Assembly: GCA_023392035.1 (NCBI GenBank)
Contig: JAEVZY010000011.1
Location: 1 to 22,811 of the forward strand
DNA from: Pseudomonadota bacterium
GTDB lineage: Bacteria > Pseudomonadota > Gammaproteobacteria > Burkholderiales > Burkholderiaceae_D
Reading direction: 5' to 3'
Length of the DNA stretch: 22,811 bases
Below are positions 7,701 to 14,158 of this stretch, piece after piece (the stretch's first letter is position 1; every line of letters begins with the position of its first letter). The notes under the pieces are model-generated. The model saw only the letters and a list, made by a program, of their open reading frames with translations, was not told where the DNA came from and searched no databases. A program made the position numbers and the translations under genes.

Positions 7701-10663
7701 CCGTGGTGAACGCGGGCGACACGACCACGCTCAGCGCCGGCCGTGATCTCAAGCTCGATACCGTCACCGAGTCGCGCAGCCAGACCCTGGCCTGGAACGC
7801 CAACAACACACGCAGCGACGCCACCCAAAGCGAAACCGGCAGCCTGATCCAGGGCAAAGGCAACATCACCCTGCAAGCCGGGCGCGACATCACGGCGCGC
7901 GCGGGCCAGGTGCAAAGCAGTGCCGGCGCGCTGGCGCTGGCCGCAGGCAATGACGTCAATATCAGCGCCGGCCAGACCCGGCAGCAGGTGGATGAAGCGC
8001 ACGAGCACAAAGGCAGCAGCGGCATGCTCTCCAGCACCACCTACAAATCGCGCGATGTGCTGGATGCCACCACGGCGCAGGCCAGCAGTTTGTCCGGCAA
8101 GTCGGTCACGGTGCTGGCCGGGCGCAATCTGGACATCATCGGCAGCGACGTGGTGAGCGACAGCGGCACCCTGTTGGCCGCCAATGGCAATGTGACGGTT
8201 GCCGCTGTCACGCAGACCCGCAACGAAACCCATTTCCGCGAAGAGAAGACCAGCGGCATCACCAGTTCCGGCGGCGTGGGCATCAGCATCGGCAGCCAGA
8301 AGCAAAGCGTGAGCAGCAATACAGTGAGCACCACTGCGGCGGCGTCAACGGTGGGTAGCGTGCAAGGCGACGTGGCGATTGCCGCCGGCCAGAGCTACCG
8401 GCAGACCGGCAGCGATGTGCTGGCGCCAAGCGGCAACATCGGCATCGCCGCCAAGGATGTGCGTATCGATGAGGCGCGCGAAACCAGTCGCACCACTGAA
8501 GAGAGAAAGTTCGAGCAGAGCGGTCTCACGGTGGCGGTCAGCAATCCCGTCATCACCGCCATCCAGACCGCGGAGCAGATGAAACAGGCCGCGTCCAACA
8601 CCAACGACACGCGCATGAAAGCGCTGGCAGCAGCCAATGTGGTGATGACCAGCAAGAGCGCAATCGATGCGGTGAAGACCGGGCAGGGACAGACTATCGA
8701 CGGCAAGCCCAATCAGTTTCAGTCTGGCGACATTGCCGCCAATGGCCGACCCGAGACGCGCGATGCCACTGTGGTGGAAAAGGTCGGCGGCATCAACGTC
8801 TCGGTCAGCCTGGGCAAGAGCAGCAGCCAAAGCAGCGCCGTACTGGAAAGCGACCAGGGCCGCGCCTCGTCGGTAGCGGCCGGCAAGGATGTGCAGATCA
8901 CCGCCGGCGGCGACGGCGCCAACAGCAATCTGCTGGTGCAAGGTTCGCTCGTACGTGCCGGCGACAGTGCCAGCCTGCAGGCCGACGGTGACGTGCAACT
9001 GCTTGCCAGCCGCAACAGCGCCAGCCAGCAAACCAGCAGCCAGGATTCCAGCGCCAGTGTAGGCATCTCTTTCGGCAGCGATGGCTTGCTGGCCACCGCC
9101 TCTGCCAGCGGCGCGCGCGTCAAGGGCGATGGCAGCGATGTGGGCTACACCAACAGCCGGGTCGAAGCCGGGCAGGCGGTGGCGCTCAAATCCGGCGGCG
9201 ACACTATGCTGCGTGGCGCCGTAGTGGATGCGCCACGCGCAAGCGCCGAAGTCGGCGGCAACTTGCAGATCGAAAGCCTGCAGGACAGCAGCCACTACAA
9301 CAGCGACCAGCAGTCGCTGGGCGGCAGCCTCGCCGTCGGCGCGGGCAAGGTCTCCGGCAACCTCGCCGCCAGCAAGAGCAAGATCGACAGCGACTATGCA
9401 GCGGTGGCTGAGCAGAGCGGCATCCGGGCTGGCGATGGTGGCTTTGATGTTGGCGTCAAGGGCAGCGCTGTTCTGACCGGCGGCGCCATCACCAGCACGC
9501 AAAAAGCGGTGGATGAAGGCAGAAACCGCTATCGGGCAGAAAGTGGAACCACGCTCACCGACATCGACAACAGCGCCAGCTACCAGGCCAGCGCCAGCGC
9601 CATCAATATCGGCAGCGGCTTCGACCCCAAGGGCAAGCTGGCCCCGACCGGCACCAGCGCCGGCATCGGCAAGGACAGCGACCAGGCCAGCAGCGTGACG
9701 CGCGCGGTCATCAGCGGTGTTGCCGGCAACAAGGACGCGCGGACCGGCGATGCACAAGCCGCACTGCCGAAAATTTTTGATGCGGAGCGGGTGCAGAAGG
9801 AAATCACCGCGCAAGTGCAGATCACCCGCACATTTGGGCAGGAGGCCAGCAAGGCAGTCACTTCCTACGCGCAAAGTCGAAGGAACAACTTGCGAACTTT
9901 GCAGAAGCAAGCCACCACAGATGCCGACCGCAAGGCGATACAAGAGCAGATCGACAATCTCAACATGGAGGAACGCGTGATGAATGTATTGATTGGGGCG
10001 GTACAGGGAATGGGCACAACGGCCGCCGCCAAGGAGGCGCTGTCAACCGCAGCGGATCAGATGCGGCAATTGATGATCGAGGATTCGAAGAAGTTCAAGG
10101 GCGTCACGGATGGCAAGACGGTGTTGTCCAACATCTCGGGCGAAAGTGCGGGGGTGCGAGGGGATGGTGAAAAGCTCGGTGGGACGCGGGTGGACTTGGA
10201 TTTGGTTTGCGGGCGGGATAACAGTCGATGCAAGACCAATCCGGATGGAAGTTTGGCGAAAAACGAAAGCGGCCAAGTGATGTTCCTTCCTGAAGCGGTT
10301 GGCGGAAAGTCGTTGGAAGAATTTCTGAACGAAACCCCGGAAGGAAAGAAATTGGCGGGTCTTACCGGCGGTGTTCAAGGATACAAAGGCACGCTATTCG
10401 GCTGGCCTTATAAAGCGGGAAGTTTGGCCGACAAACTCGTGGAAGCGTTCGCAGGCACTCATGACATGGTTGGCGGGAAAATGAGCGGGCTGTATGACGA
10501 TGAGGGTAACGCCACTCGAGGCCGCAGCAAACTGGAAAGCAAAGCGCAGGACGCTTGGAGTGCCAGCGGCGCCATCGTAGTTTCTTCACCATTTGCGATG
10601 GCTGAATTTCTGTCGCCTGAGATGTGGAAGGCGATCTCTATCATGCTGGGAGCAGCAAAGTGA
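4742..10663 (+). CDS. tpsA: Giant TpsA/CdiA-like two-partner secretion exoprotein (filamentous haemagglutinin family)
   Basis: A 1973-residue exported protein, probably a contact-dependent toxin or adhesin. An extended signal peptide region opens it (MNRLCYRLVFN, 1-24), then a hydrophobic signal core with cleavage expected after A67 (PAQA). The TPS secretion domain spans about 105-235, with NPSGI at 208-212 and the family cysteine pair C214/C217. Beta-helical repeats follow. Residues about 520-850 form a non-repetitive Tyr/Glu-rich insert (candidate receptor-binding region). Further haemagglutinin repeats (LSAGRDLKL, AAGNDVNISAG) reach about 1650. A Lys/Gln-rich helical stretch starts near F1679 (FDAERVQKEI). 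The C-terminal region holds a VCGRDNSRC motif near 1823, AGTHDMVGG near 1904-1912 and a hydrophobic tail. There is no VENN motif. The ATG at 4742 has GGGAGG 7 nt upstream. The toxin activity is not recognised. Confidence 0.93.
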   Translation: MNRLCYRLVFNQVRRQWMAVRENVRSHARGAADSGAPPGRCHGASDRFRLLPLALALAGVMPCPAQAGIFGNLAAAMGQGAAAPGAAGGAASASAILPVRADPSAPVSQRPTLLLAPNGVPLVNIQTPSAAGVSRNSYSEFNVGSDGLILNNSVGNTQTRLGGWVQGNPWLARGPARVILNEVNSSNPSLLYGAMEVAGQAANVIVANPSGITCNGCGFINTPRVTLSTGNAILDANDGSVRGYRVQQGQVLIEGQGMNNQQVSFTEILTRALKVNAGIWAQDVRVVAGAREVGSDDSGLQPGALLADKDRPQVAIDLSSIGGIYASGIRMIGTQSGVGVSNAGQLYAGVGEVALTSDGRIVNNGAISGAADFNLRAASLDNGQDAQISAARLQLQVRDALTNRGLIDGGDTQIRAGTLNNLGPGRLYGDHLSIAADTANNLAENGTAPVMAARERLDLAARQIDNREHAQILSLGDMAIGGTLDAQGHASGAAETLTNASATIQAEGRLELKAASIVNRNLHFSTTEVSLPAEQLTEYQGAGSPTRYLPGTPDVYVYNDESDHLHTPEGNFESWSVYRYTRSSTETRVASSDPAKIVSGGEMQIDAGGVLNDGSQIIAGGNLRLNAASLVNTEVTGERRIIESGSVTNYWRDHRKGRDSTGSNVIAYDPPERIEAISLTPTVFRQNSAQAPGGAPAENAALTDLQQSVLNNALYRIQPDPGAHYLVETDPAFANRRQWLSSDYLLQGLSVDPNATQKRLGDGYYEQRLVQEQVARLTGRRFLVNTSSDEEQFRALMDQGILFAQAQQLVPGIALTAEQMAQLTSDIVWLVEKDVTLPDGSQTRALVPQLYVRLQPGDLQSGGALIAGENVQMNLSGDLSNGGSIAGRKVLAITAENLRNLGGRIQADSVSLNARQDLDNIGGSVHAASALQATAGRDLNLISNTRTQSNAQGSVTNIERVAGLYVSGDSGTLAMSAGRDLKLSAAAVVNAGDTTTLSAGRDLKLDTVTESRSQTLAWNANNTRSDATQSETGSLIQGKGNITLQAGRDITARAGQVQSSAGALALAAGNDVNISAGQTRQQVDEAHEHKGSSGMLSSTTYKSRDVLDATTAQASSLSGKSVTVLAGRNLDIIGSDVVSDSGTLLAANGNVTVAAVTQTRNETHFREEKTSGITSSGGVGISIGSQKQSVSSNTVSTTAAASTVGSVQGDVAIAAGQSYRQTGSDVLAPSGNIGIAAKDVRIDEARETSRTTEERKFEQSGLTVAVSNPVITAIQTAEQMKQAASNTNDTRMKALAAANVVMTSKSAIDAVKTGQGQTIDGKPNQFQSGDIAANGRPETRDATVVEKVGGINVSVSLGKSSSQSSAVLESDQGRASSVAAGKDVQITAGGDGANSNLLVQGSLVRAGDSASLQADGDVQLLASRNSASQQTSSQDSSASVGISFGSDGLLATASASGARVKGDGSDVGYTNSRVEAGQAVALKSGGDTMLRGAVVDAPRASAEVGGNLQIESLQDSSHYNSDQQSLGGSLAVGAGKVSGNLAASKSKIDSDYAAVAEQSGIRAGDGGFDVGVKGSAVLTGGAITSTQKAVDEGRNRYRAESGTTLTDIDNSASYQASASAINIGSGFDPKGKLAPTGTSAGIGKDSDQASSVTRAVISGVAGNKDARTGDAQAALPKIFDAERVQKEITAQVQITRTFGQEASKAVTSYAQSRRNNLRTLQKQATTDADRKAIQEQIDNLNMEERVMNVLIGAVQGMGTTAAAKEALSTAADQMRQLMIEDSKKFKGVTDGKTVLSNISGESAGVRGDGEKLGGTRVDLDLVCGRDNSRCKTNPDGSLAKNESGQVMFLPEAVGGKSLEEFLNETPEGKKLAGLTGGVQGYKGTLFGWPYKAGSLADKLVEAFAGTHDMVGGKMSGLYDDEGNATRGRSKLESKAQDAWSASGAIVVSSPFAMAEFLSPEMWKAISIMLGAAK

Positions 10664-11034
10664 GACTTCCACGGAAACGTTTAGCCTTGGTGGTCTTTGC
10701 CGTGTTCTCATCTTCTTGCACCATCGGGAACGGATGGATATGTGGTCCGCAAACACCGGCTGCATACTGCGACCGCGAGGCATATCAAAAACTGCTCTAC
10801 CCAAAAACCATCGGTACGTATTGGGAAAAGCCCGGTACGAGTGGTGGTAGTCCGGCTTGGAGATCTGATTGGGTCGATTGCGGTGGAAGGCCCAACGGAA
10901 CCTATGGCACTGATGAACCTCCCTTCTCAAGTAACGCTGTTATTTATGCCGAAGATGAGAAGAAGCGAAAGCAGCTCGCTGCCTGCATGCTTGCAAGAGG
11001 CTATCGCTTTACCGGTAACTGGCGGCCATATTGA
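10660..11034 (+). CDS. Cysteine-rich lipoprotein, copy 1; candidate immunity protein
   Basis: A 124-residue protein of unknown family. It starts at GTG 10660, whose last two bases are the first two of the tpsA stop (GTGA), with GGGAG 7 nt upstream, so translation should be coupled to tpsA. A basic n-region and hydrophobic stretch lead to C20; the lipobox is weak (FSSSC, with Ser instead of Leu at -3). Four further cysteines follow: C28, C37, one in WVDCGG and one in ACM. They could form two disulfides in the periplasm. Other motifs are CDREAY, GGRPNGTYGTD and GYRFTG. It is about three quarters identical by eye to the gene at 11097. Position and coupling are those of a CDI immunity gene, but the lipoprotein nature is unusual. 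Function is inferred from context only. Confidence 0.82.
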   Translation: MRLPRKRLALVVFAVFSSSCTIGNGWICGPQTPAAYCDREAYQKLLYPKTIGTYWEKPGTSGGSPAWRSDWVDCGGRPNGTYGTDEPPFSSNAVIYAEDEKKRKQLAACMLARGYRFTGNWRPY

Positions 11035-11039
11035 AAGCC

Positions 11040-11077
11040 AAAGGCTATCCTTCACCGGCACTTGGCGGACCTTCTGA
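11040..11077 (+). pseudogene. Remnant 3' tail of a third lipoprotein copy
   Basis: The 38 bases after the copy 1 stop align with the last 39 bases of copy 1 itself (AGGCTATCGCTTTACCGG... to TGA), including the terminal stop. By eye 29 of 38 positions match, with one 1-nt deletion. Read in the shifted frame it encodes FTGTWRTF and a stop, against FTGNWRPY in copy 1. It is best explained as what is left of a deleted or slipped tandem copy between the two intact genes. Confidence 0.6.
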
Positions 11078-11096
11078 GCTTGGCAGGAATCGCAAT

Positions 11097-11465
11097 ATGA
11101 AGTCTCTACATAACGCTTGCTCCCTGGTCGGCTTTGCCCTTCTCCTAACGTCCTGCACGATTGGTAACGGGAGGATTTGCGGTCCTCAAACGCCGGCAGC
11201 CTATTGCGACCGCGAGGCATACGAAAGACTCATGCATCCCAAAGCATATGGCGAGTACTGGGACAAGCCGGACGCGGCAGGCGGTAGTGCAAGCTGGCGT
11301 TCGGATTGGGTCGATTGCGGCGGAAGGCCGAATGGAACGTATGGCACTGACATACCCGAATTTTCAAGTAACGCGGTCATCTTTGCCGCAGATGCAAAGA
11401 AGCGGAAGGAGCTTACTGCTTGCATGACCGACAGGGGCTATCACTTTACCGGCAAGCGGCCATGA
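11097..11465 (+). CDS. Cysteine-rich lipoprotein, copy 2; candidate immunity protein
   Basis: A 122-residue paralogue of the gene at 10660, with a canonical lipobox: LLTSC, lipidated cysteine C20. The mature part keeps every cysteine and the motifs ICGPQTPAAYCDREAY, WRSDWVDCGG, RPNGTYGTD and KKRK of copy 1. The main differences lie around residues 40-66 and at the C-terminus (TGKRP against TGNWRPY). The ATG at 11097 is chosen because it opens the signal peptide and has AGGA 8 nt upstream; an in-frame TTG at 11031 has no such support. It is the last gene of the plus-strand operon and converges on the multicopper oxidase gene 37 nt away. It may be an extra or diverged immunity protein for another exoprotein variant. 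Confidence 0.85.
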   Translation: MKSLHNACSLVGFALLLTSCTIGNGRICGPQTPAAYCDREAYERLMHPKAYGEYWDKPDAAGGSASWRSDWVDCGGRPNGTYGTDIPEFSSNAVIFAADAKKRKELTACMTDRGYHFTGKRP

Positions 11466-11502
11466 AACCTTCTGAAACCGATTGAGGAGTCAAAACGGCG
11501 CA

Positions 11503-13335
11503 TCAGCGCGAGGCCGCCCCCAGCTCCGCCTGCCGCGGATTCCACTCCAGTCTGATCTTGGCCATCATGCCCTTGTCCTCATGTTCCATGATGTGGCAGT
11601 GGTAGACAAAGGTGCCGGCAAGGTCCGGGTCGCTGAATTCCATGCGCAGCTTCACCCGGTATGGTTCCCTGCAATTGCCGCCGTAGAAGTCCGGGTCGCC
11701 GTCGTAGGGAGACTCGGGGTTGGCGTGCCCCCAGTTGCGACAGGGCGGCAGCACAAGCGTGTCGAGCAAGGCCGCCTCGCTTTGCTCATCCCGCGATGTG
11801 CCATTGACTTCAAGGACCCGGAAATGGATCTGGTGGATGTGAAAGACGTGTGACTCGTTGTCCCGGTTCTCGATCACCCAGTCTTCCACGGCCGGCATAT
11901 TGACCACGACGTCCGGCTCGTCATCCATCGCAAAGGCGTGTGGCTTGTTGCCATCGACCGTGATGAAGAAGTTGCCCTTGTCGCCCGGGTCCTTGGTGAA
12001 GAACAGCTTGCGGGTGCGAATCTGCTCGTGCTTCATCATGTGGGTGAAGCGTTGCAGGCGGGGCCGGTCGTCGTGGCGCAAGGAGGCGCTGCTGCGCGCG
12101 GCCAGACTTCGCGGCGCGGCCGTGGTTTCCAGCTGCGCCAGCACGCGAGCCGGCTGACGGTCGGTGGCGTCATAGCGGTGGGCATGGTGGTTGCTGTCGA
12201 GCAGGTAGCGGTTGTAGTCATCGCTGTACAGGCGGGCTTCGGTTCCGGCGGCCGGCCCGGTGATGATGAATTCGGCCCGCGCGCCGGGTGGCAATACCAA
12301 TTGCTTTTGCAGCAGGGGCTCGTCGCGCGGCGAACCATCGTTGCCGGCCAGGGGGACGCCATCGCGGGCAAGCAGTTCCAGCGGCTGGTCTTCCCATCCG
12401 CGCACGCTGGAATAGCGGAACTGCAGCTTCAGCACAAACGCGGTATCGGCCGAGGCGTTGGCCACGCGCCAGAACTGGCGCTCGCCGGCGCCGACCTGAA
12501 TACGGGGCAAGGACGTGGCGCCGCTTGGATCCCAGTTGACGGGCACATAGTTGATCGACACGTTCTTCCACGGCTCATCGGGTGGAGCCGCCGGATTGTC
12601 GGCCGGATCCGGCTTGTCGTGGTCACGCAGGACAAAGATGCGCTCCCGCAGTCCCGCCACCGCCGGATAATATTTTTCCATTCCCGACACCACCAGCACG
12701 CCGGACATGCCGCCGAGAAGTTGCTGCTGGCTGATGCCATGAATATGCGGGTGGTACCAATACAGTCCCGGCGCTGCGTTGGAAGGGATGGTGAAACTGT
12801 ACTTGTAGTCCGGGCGGCCGCCGGAACCGGGCGGCGCAGTCATGGTGTTCAGGACCTCGTCGCCGCCGCACTGCGGCGAGACACTCAGCCCGTGGAAGTG
12901 CAGATTGGTCAGGCTGATATCGCCCATCATGGACGCCGGCAGTGGGGTGCAGTGGTGTTGACCATTGGCTGACGCCATCACATGCATTTTCGGGAAGCCT
13001 GGAAAGGGCTGCAGCCGGTTCTGCAACTGGACATTCAAGCGCTGGCCGGGATTGACGCGCAAGACCGGGCCTTGCAACGAAGGCCGGTCATCATTGAGCA
13101 GGCACAAACGGTAGTCGAAGTTGGCCAGGCCGGTGTCCGCTTCGGGACCGTTGCCGGTGTTGCGCGCCACCAGGTGGATGACACCGACGCGATCCGGAAC
13201 GGCATCGGGGGGATTGGTCACGATGGAGCCCGCAGCCGAGCGCGGACAAATCGTATCGGCGGATGTAGCGAGTGCAGAAACAGGAAGTGAGGCAATGCCG
13301 GAAACCAGAGCAAACAGCTTTAGACCCGCCTTCAT
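11503..13335 (-). CDS. Secreted multicopper oxidase
   Basis: A 610-residue three-domain multicopper oxidase that should couple one-electron oxidation of a substrate (Cu(I), Mn(II) or a phenolic compound; not decidable here) to reduction of O2 to water in the periplasm. All four copper-binding motifs are visible: HFHG at 146-149, HPHIHG at 195-200, HVFHIHQIH at 496-504, and HCHxxxH with the type 1 site C580, H585 and probable axial M590. The signal peptide (MKAGLKLFALVSGIASLPVSALA) looks like a Sec type. The ATG at 13335 follows GGAGG by 8 nt; the longer frame opens only at a TTG without a ribosome site. The gene is transcribed alone, between the two-partner operon and the GH16 fragment. The family is certain, the substrate unknown. 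Confidence 0.95.
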   Translation of the reverse strand: MKAGLKLFALVSGIASLPVSALATSADTICPRSAAGSIVTNPPDAVPDRVGVIHLVARNTGNGPEADTGLANFDYRLCLLNDDRPSLQGPVLRVNPGQRLNVQLQNRLQPFPGFPKMHVMASANGQHHCTPLPASMMGDISLTNLHFHGLSVSPQCGGDEVLNTMTAPPGSGGRPDYKYSFTIPSNAAPGLYWYHPHIHGISQQQLLGGMSGVLVVSGMEKYYPAVAGLRERIFVLRDHDKPDPADNPAAPPDEPWKNVSINYVPVNWDPSGATSLPRIQVGAGERQFWRVANASADTAFVLKLQFRYSSVRGWEDQPLELLARDGVPLAGNDGSPRDEPLLQKQLVLPPGARAEFIITGPAAGTEARLYSDDYNRYLLDSNHHAHRYDATDRQPARVLAQLETTAAPRSLAARSSASLRHDDRPRLQRFTHMMKHEQIRTRKLFFTKDPGDKGNFFITVDGNKPHAFAMDDEPDVVVNMPAVEDWVIENRDNESHVFHIHQIHFRVLEVNGTSRDEQSEAALLDTLVLPPCRNWGHANPESPYDGDPDFYGGNCREPYRVKLRMEFSDPDLAGTFVYHCHIMEHEDKGMMAKIRLEWNPRQAELGAASR

Positions 13336-13434
13336 TCCCGGCCTCCGCTTGATGTCGATTGTTGGTCGCAATCTAGCGCAATGCCAGTGGCTGCCTTTGC
13401 GGACTTTCAAGGAGCAGCGGGACCGATCCCTCCC
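13336..13434 (-). promoter_or_regulatory. Upstream region of the multicopper oxidase gene
   Basis: About 100 bases between the GH16 fragment stop and the oxidase start. It must carry the oxidase promoter unless transcription enters through the fragment. The ribosome site GCGGAGG is clear. TTGAAA near 13405-13410 on the minus strand could be a -35, but I see no convincing -10 and no recognisable copper-regulator (CueR or CopR) box. Confidence 0.3.
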
Positions 13435-13820
13435 TCACTTGAACTTCCACGCCCGCACGTAGTTGATCTCCAGCGAATTGCTCTTGCCGGTCGGCGTGCT
13501 GCTGTCCGGCTCGCCCGCCGGGCCGCCGAACCATAGATTGAAGATGAGGTACATCGGGTCGGGCATGTTCACATCGAGCTGGTACACCAATTGTCCGTCG
13601 TAGTAAAAGCTCTGGCGATTGGCTTCCCATGTGAAGCCGTATTTGTGGAAGGCCGCCGACAGGTCCACGCCCGGTTGCACCTTGACGCTGCCGGCTTGAT
13701 CGATTGAATCGCGCCAGACCGTGGAGGTGTAGGCGATGGGACGGTAGCCGGCATCGGACCAGCCGCTATCCGGACCGGCGCCCGGATAGGCTTCGCTCAC
13801 ATCTACTTCCGGCCGCCTGT
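13435..13820 (-). pseudogene. Truncated GH16 beta-glucanase-like glycoside hydrolase
   Basis: The conceptual protein is the C-terminal half of a family 16 glycoside hydrolase (endo-beta-1,3- or 1,3-1,4-glucanase type). It begins at the probable catalytic motif PEVDVSEAYPG (matching E-x-D-x-x-E) and continues with a Tyr/Thr strand (IAYTSTVWRD), FHKYGFTWE, the YYDGQLVY strand, MYLIFNLWFGG and a final INYVRAWKF. About 100-150 N-terminal residues with the signal peptide and half of the sandwich are missing. The frame stays open upstream but reads through a terminator into the tRNA, and the encoded residues no longer resemble GH16. The first in-frame GTG (13800) lies after the catalytic motif. It is therefore probably a dead fragment; a degenerate full gene with an undetected frameshift is the alternative. 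Confidence 0.75.
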
Positions 13821-13996
13821 TGGGGAGACAGCGAATTAATTTGCCTCGAGTAAGTTCGCCTTCAATCCCGGCTCGACTTGAGCAGCTTCCAAAAGGCCTT
13901 ACAGGCAGCGCACCCTTTGCAATGGCTTGGAGGATTGGCTCATATTCGCCCGTGGGCTCATCGTAAGCTTGCGATGAGCCGGAGATGATCCAAATG
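13821..13996. other. Non-coding junction between the GH16 fragment and the tRNA terminator
   Basis: No gene is recognised here. The stretch is lower in GC than its surroundings and holds the perfect dyad at 13955-13980. It probably contains the breakpoint at which the 5' part of the GH16 gene was lost. No integrase fragment and no copy of the tRNA 3' end (attachment site) could be found. Confidence 0.5.
13955..13980. repeat. Perfect 9-bp dyad with 8-nt loop
   Basis: GGCTCATCG (13955-13963) and CGATGAGCC (13972-13980) are exact reverse complements, separated by TAAGCTTG. No T-tract follows on either strand, so it is not a classical intrinsic terminator. It could be a protein-binding operator, a second weak terminator, or a mobile-element end. 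Confidence 0.7.
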
Positions 13997-14034
13997 AAAA
14001 AGCCGCTGAGTCCAAAAGGAATCAGCGGCTTTTT
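13997..14034 (-). terminator. Intrinsic terminator of tRNA-Met, probably bidirectional
   Basis: A perfect 13-bp stem, AAAAAGCCGCTGA (13997-14009) against TCAGCGGCTTTTT (14022-14034), with a 12-nt loop. On the minus strand the stem ends in TTTTT just downstream of the tRNA. The same structure ends in TTTTT on the plus strand, so it can stop transcription from both sides. Confidence 0.93.
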
Positions 14035-14039
14035 GTATC

Positions 14040-14116
14040 TGGTGGTGATAGGTGGACTTGAACCACCGACCCCAGCATTATGAGTGCTGTGCTCTAACCA
14101 GCTGAGCTATATCACC
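14040..14116 (-). tRNA. metT-like: tRNA-Met (CAU), elongator type
   Basis: A 77-nt cloverleaf with encoded CCA. The acceptor stem is GGTGATA paired with TATCACC, the D-arm GCTC/GAGC, the anticodon stem CAGCA/TGCTG with loop CTCATAA (anticodon CAT), and the T-arm GGTGG/CCACC with TTCAAGT. The first acceptor pair is a normal G-C, unlike the unpaired initiator tRNA. The anticodon arm and variable region (GGGTC) match elongator tRNA-Met. A lysidine-type tRNA-Ile (CAU) is the main alternative and cannot be fully excluded by eye. Confidence 0.93.
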
Positions 14117-14129
14117 AAAGAAGCCCGGA

Positions 14130-14158
14130 ATTATGAGGCCCGGCGGAAAGACTGTCAA
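14130..14158 (-). promoter_or_regulatory. Sigma-70 promoter of tRNA-Met inside the end of miaA
   Basis: On the minus strand the -35 is TTGACA (14158-14153), exact consensus. A 17-nt spacer follows, then the -10 CATAAT (14135-14130). The expected start of transcription lies a few bases upstream of the tRNA 5' end at 14116, with a GC-rich discriminator as expected for stringently controlled stable RNA genes. The -35 overlaps the miaA stop codon. Confidence 0.88.

Noticed and set aside
7600..8500. DNA direct repeats or a CRISPR-like array
   Set aside because: The repetition is at protein level, from degenerate haemagglutinin repeats inside TpsA, with no regular spacers.
13438..13800. Functional small GH16 enzyme starting at GTG 13800
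   Set aside because: That start falls after the catalytic ExDxxE motif and leaves half of the fold missing, so an active enzyme is very unlikely.
14040..14116. Initiator tRNA-fMet
   Set aside because: The acceptor stem starts with a normal G-C pair and the anticodon arm and variable region match the elongator type.
2242..14116. Genomic island bounded by attachment repeats at tRNA-Met
   Set aside because: I looked for a copy of the tRNA 3' end elsewhere in the window and found none, and no integrase is visible. Only the position suggests it.
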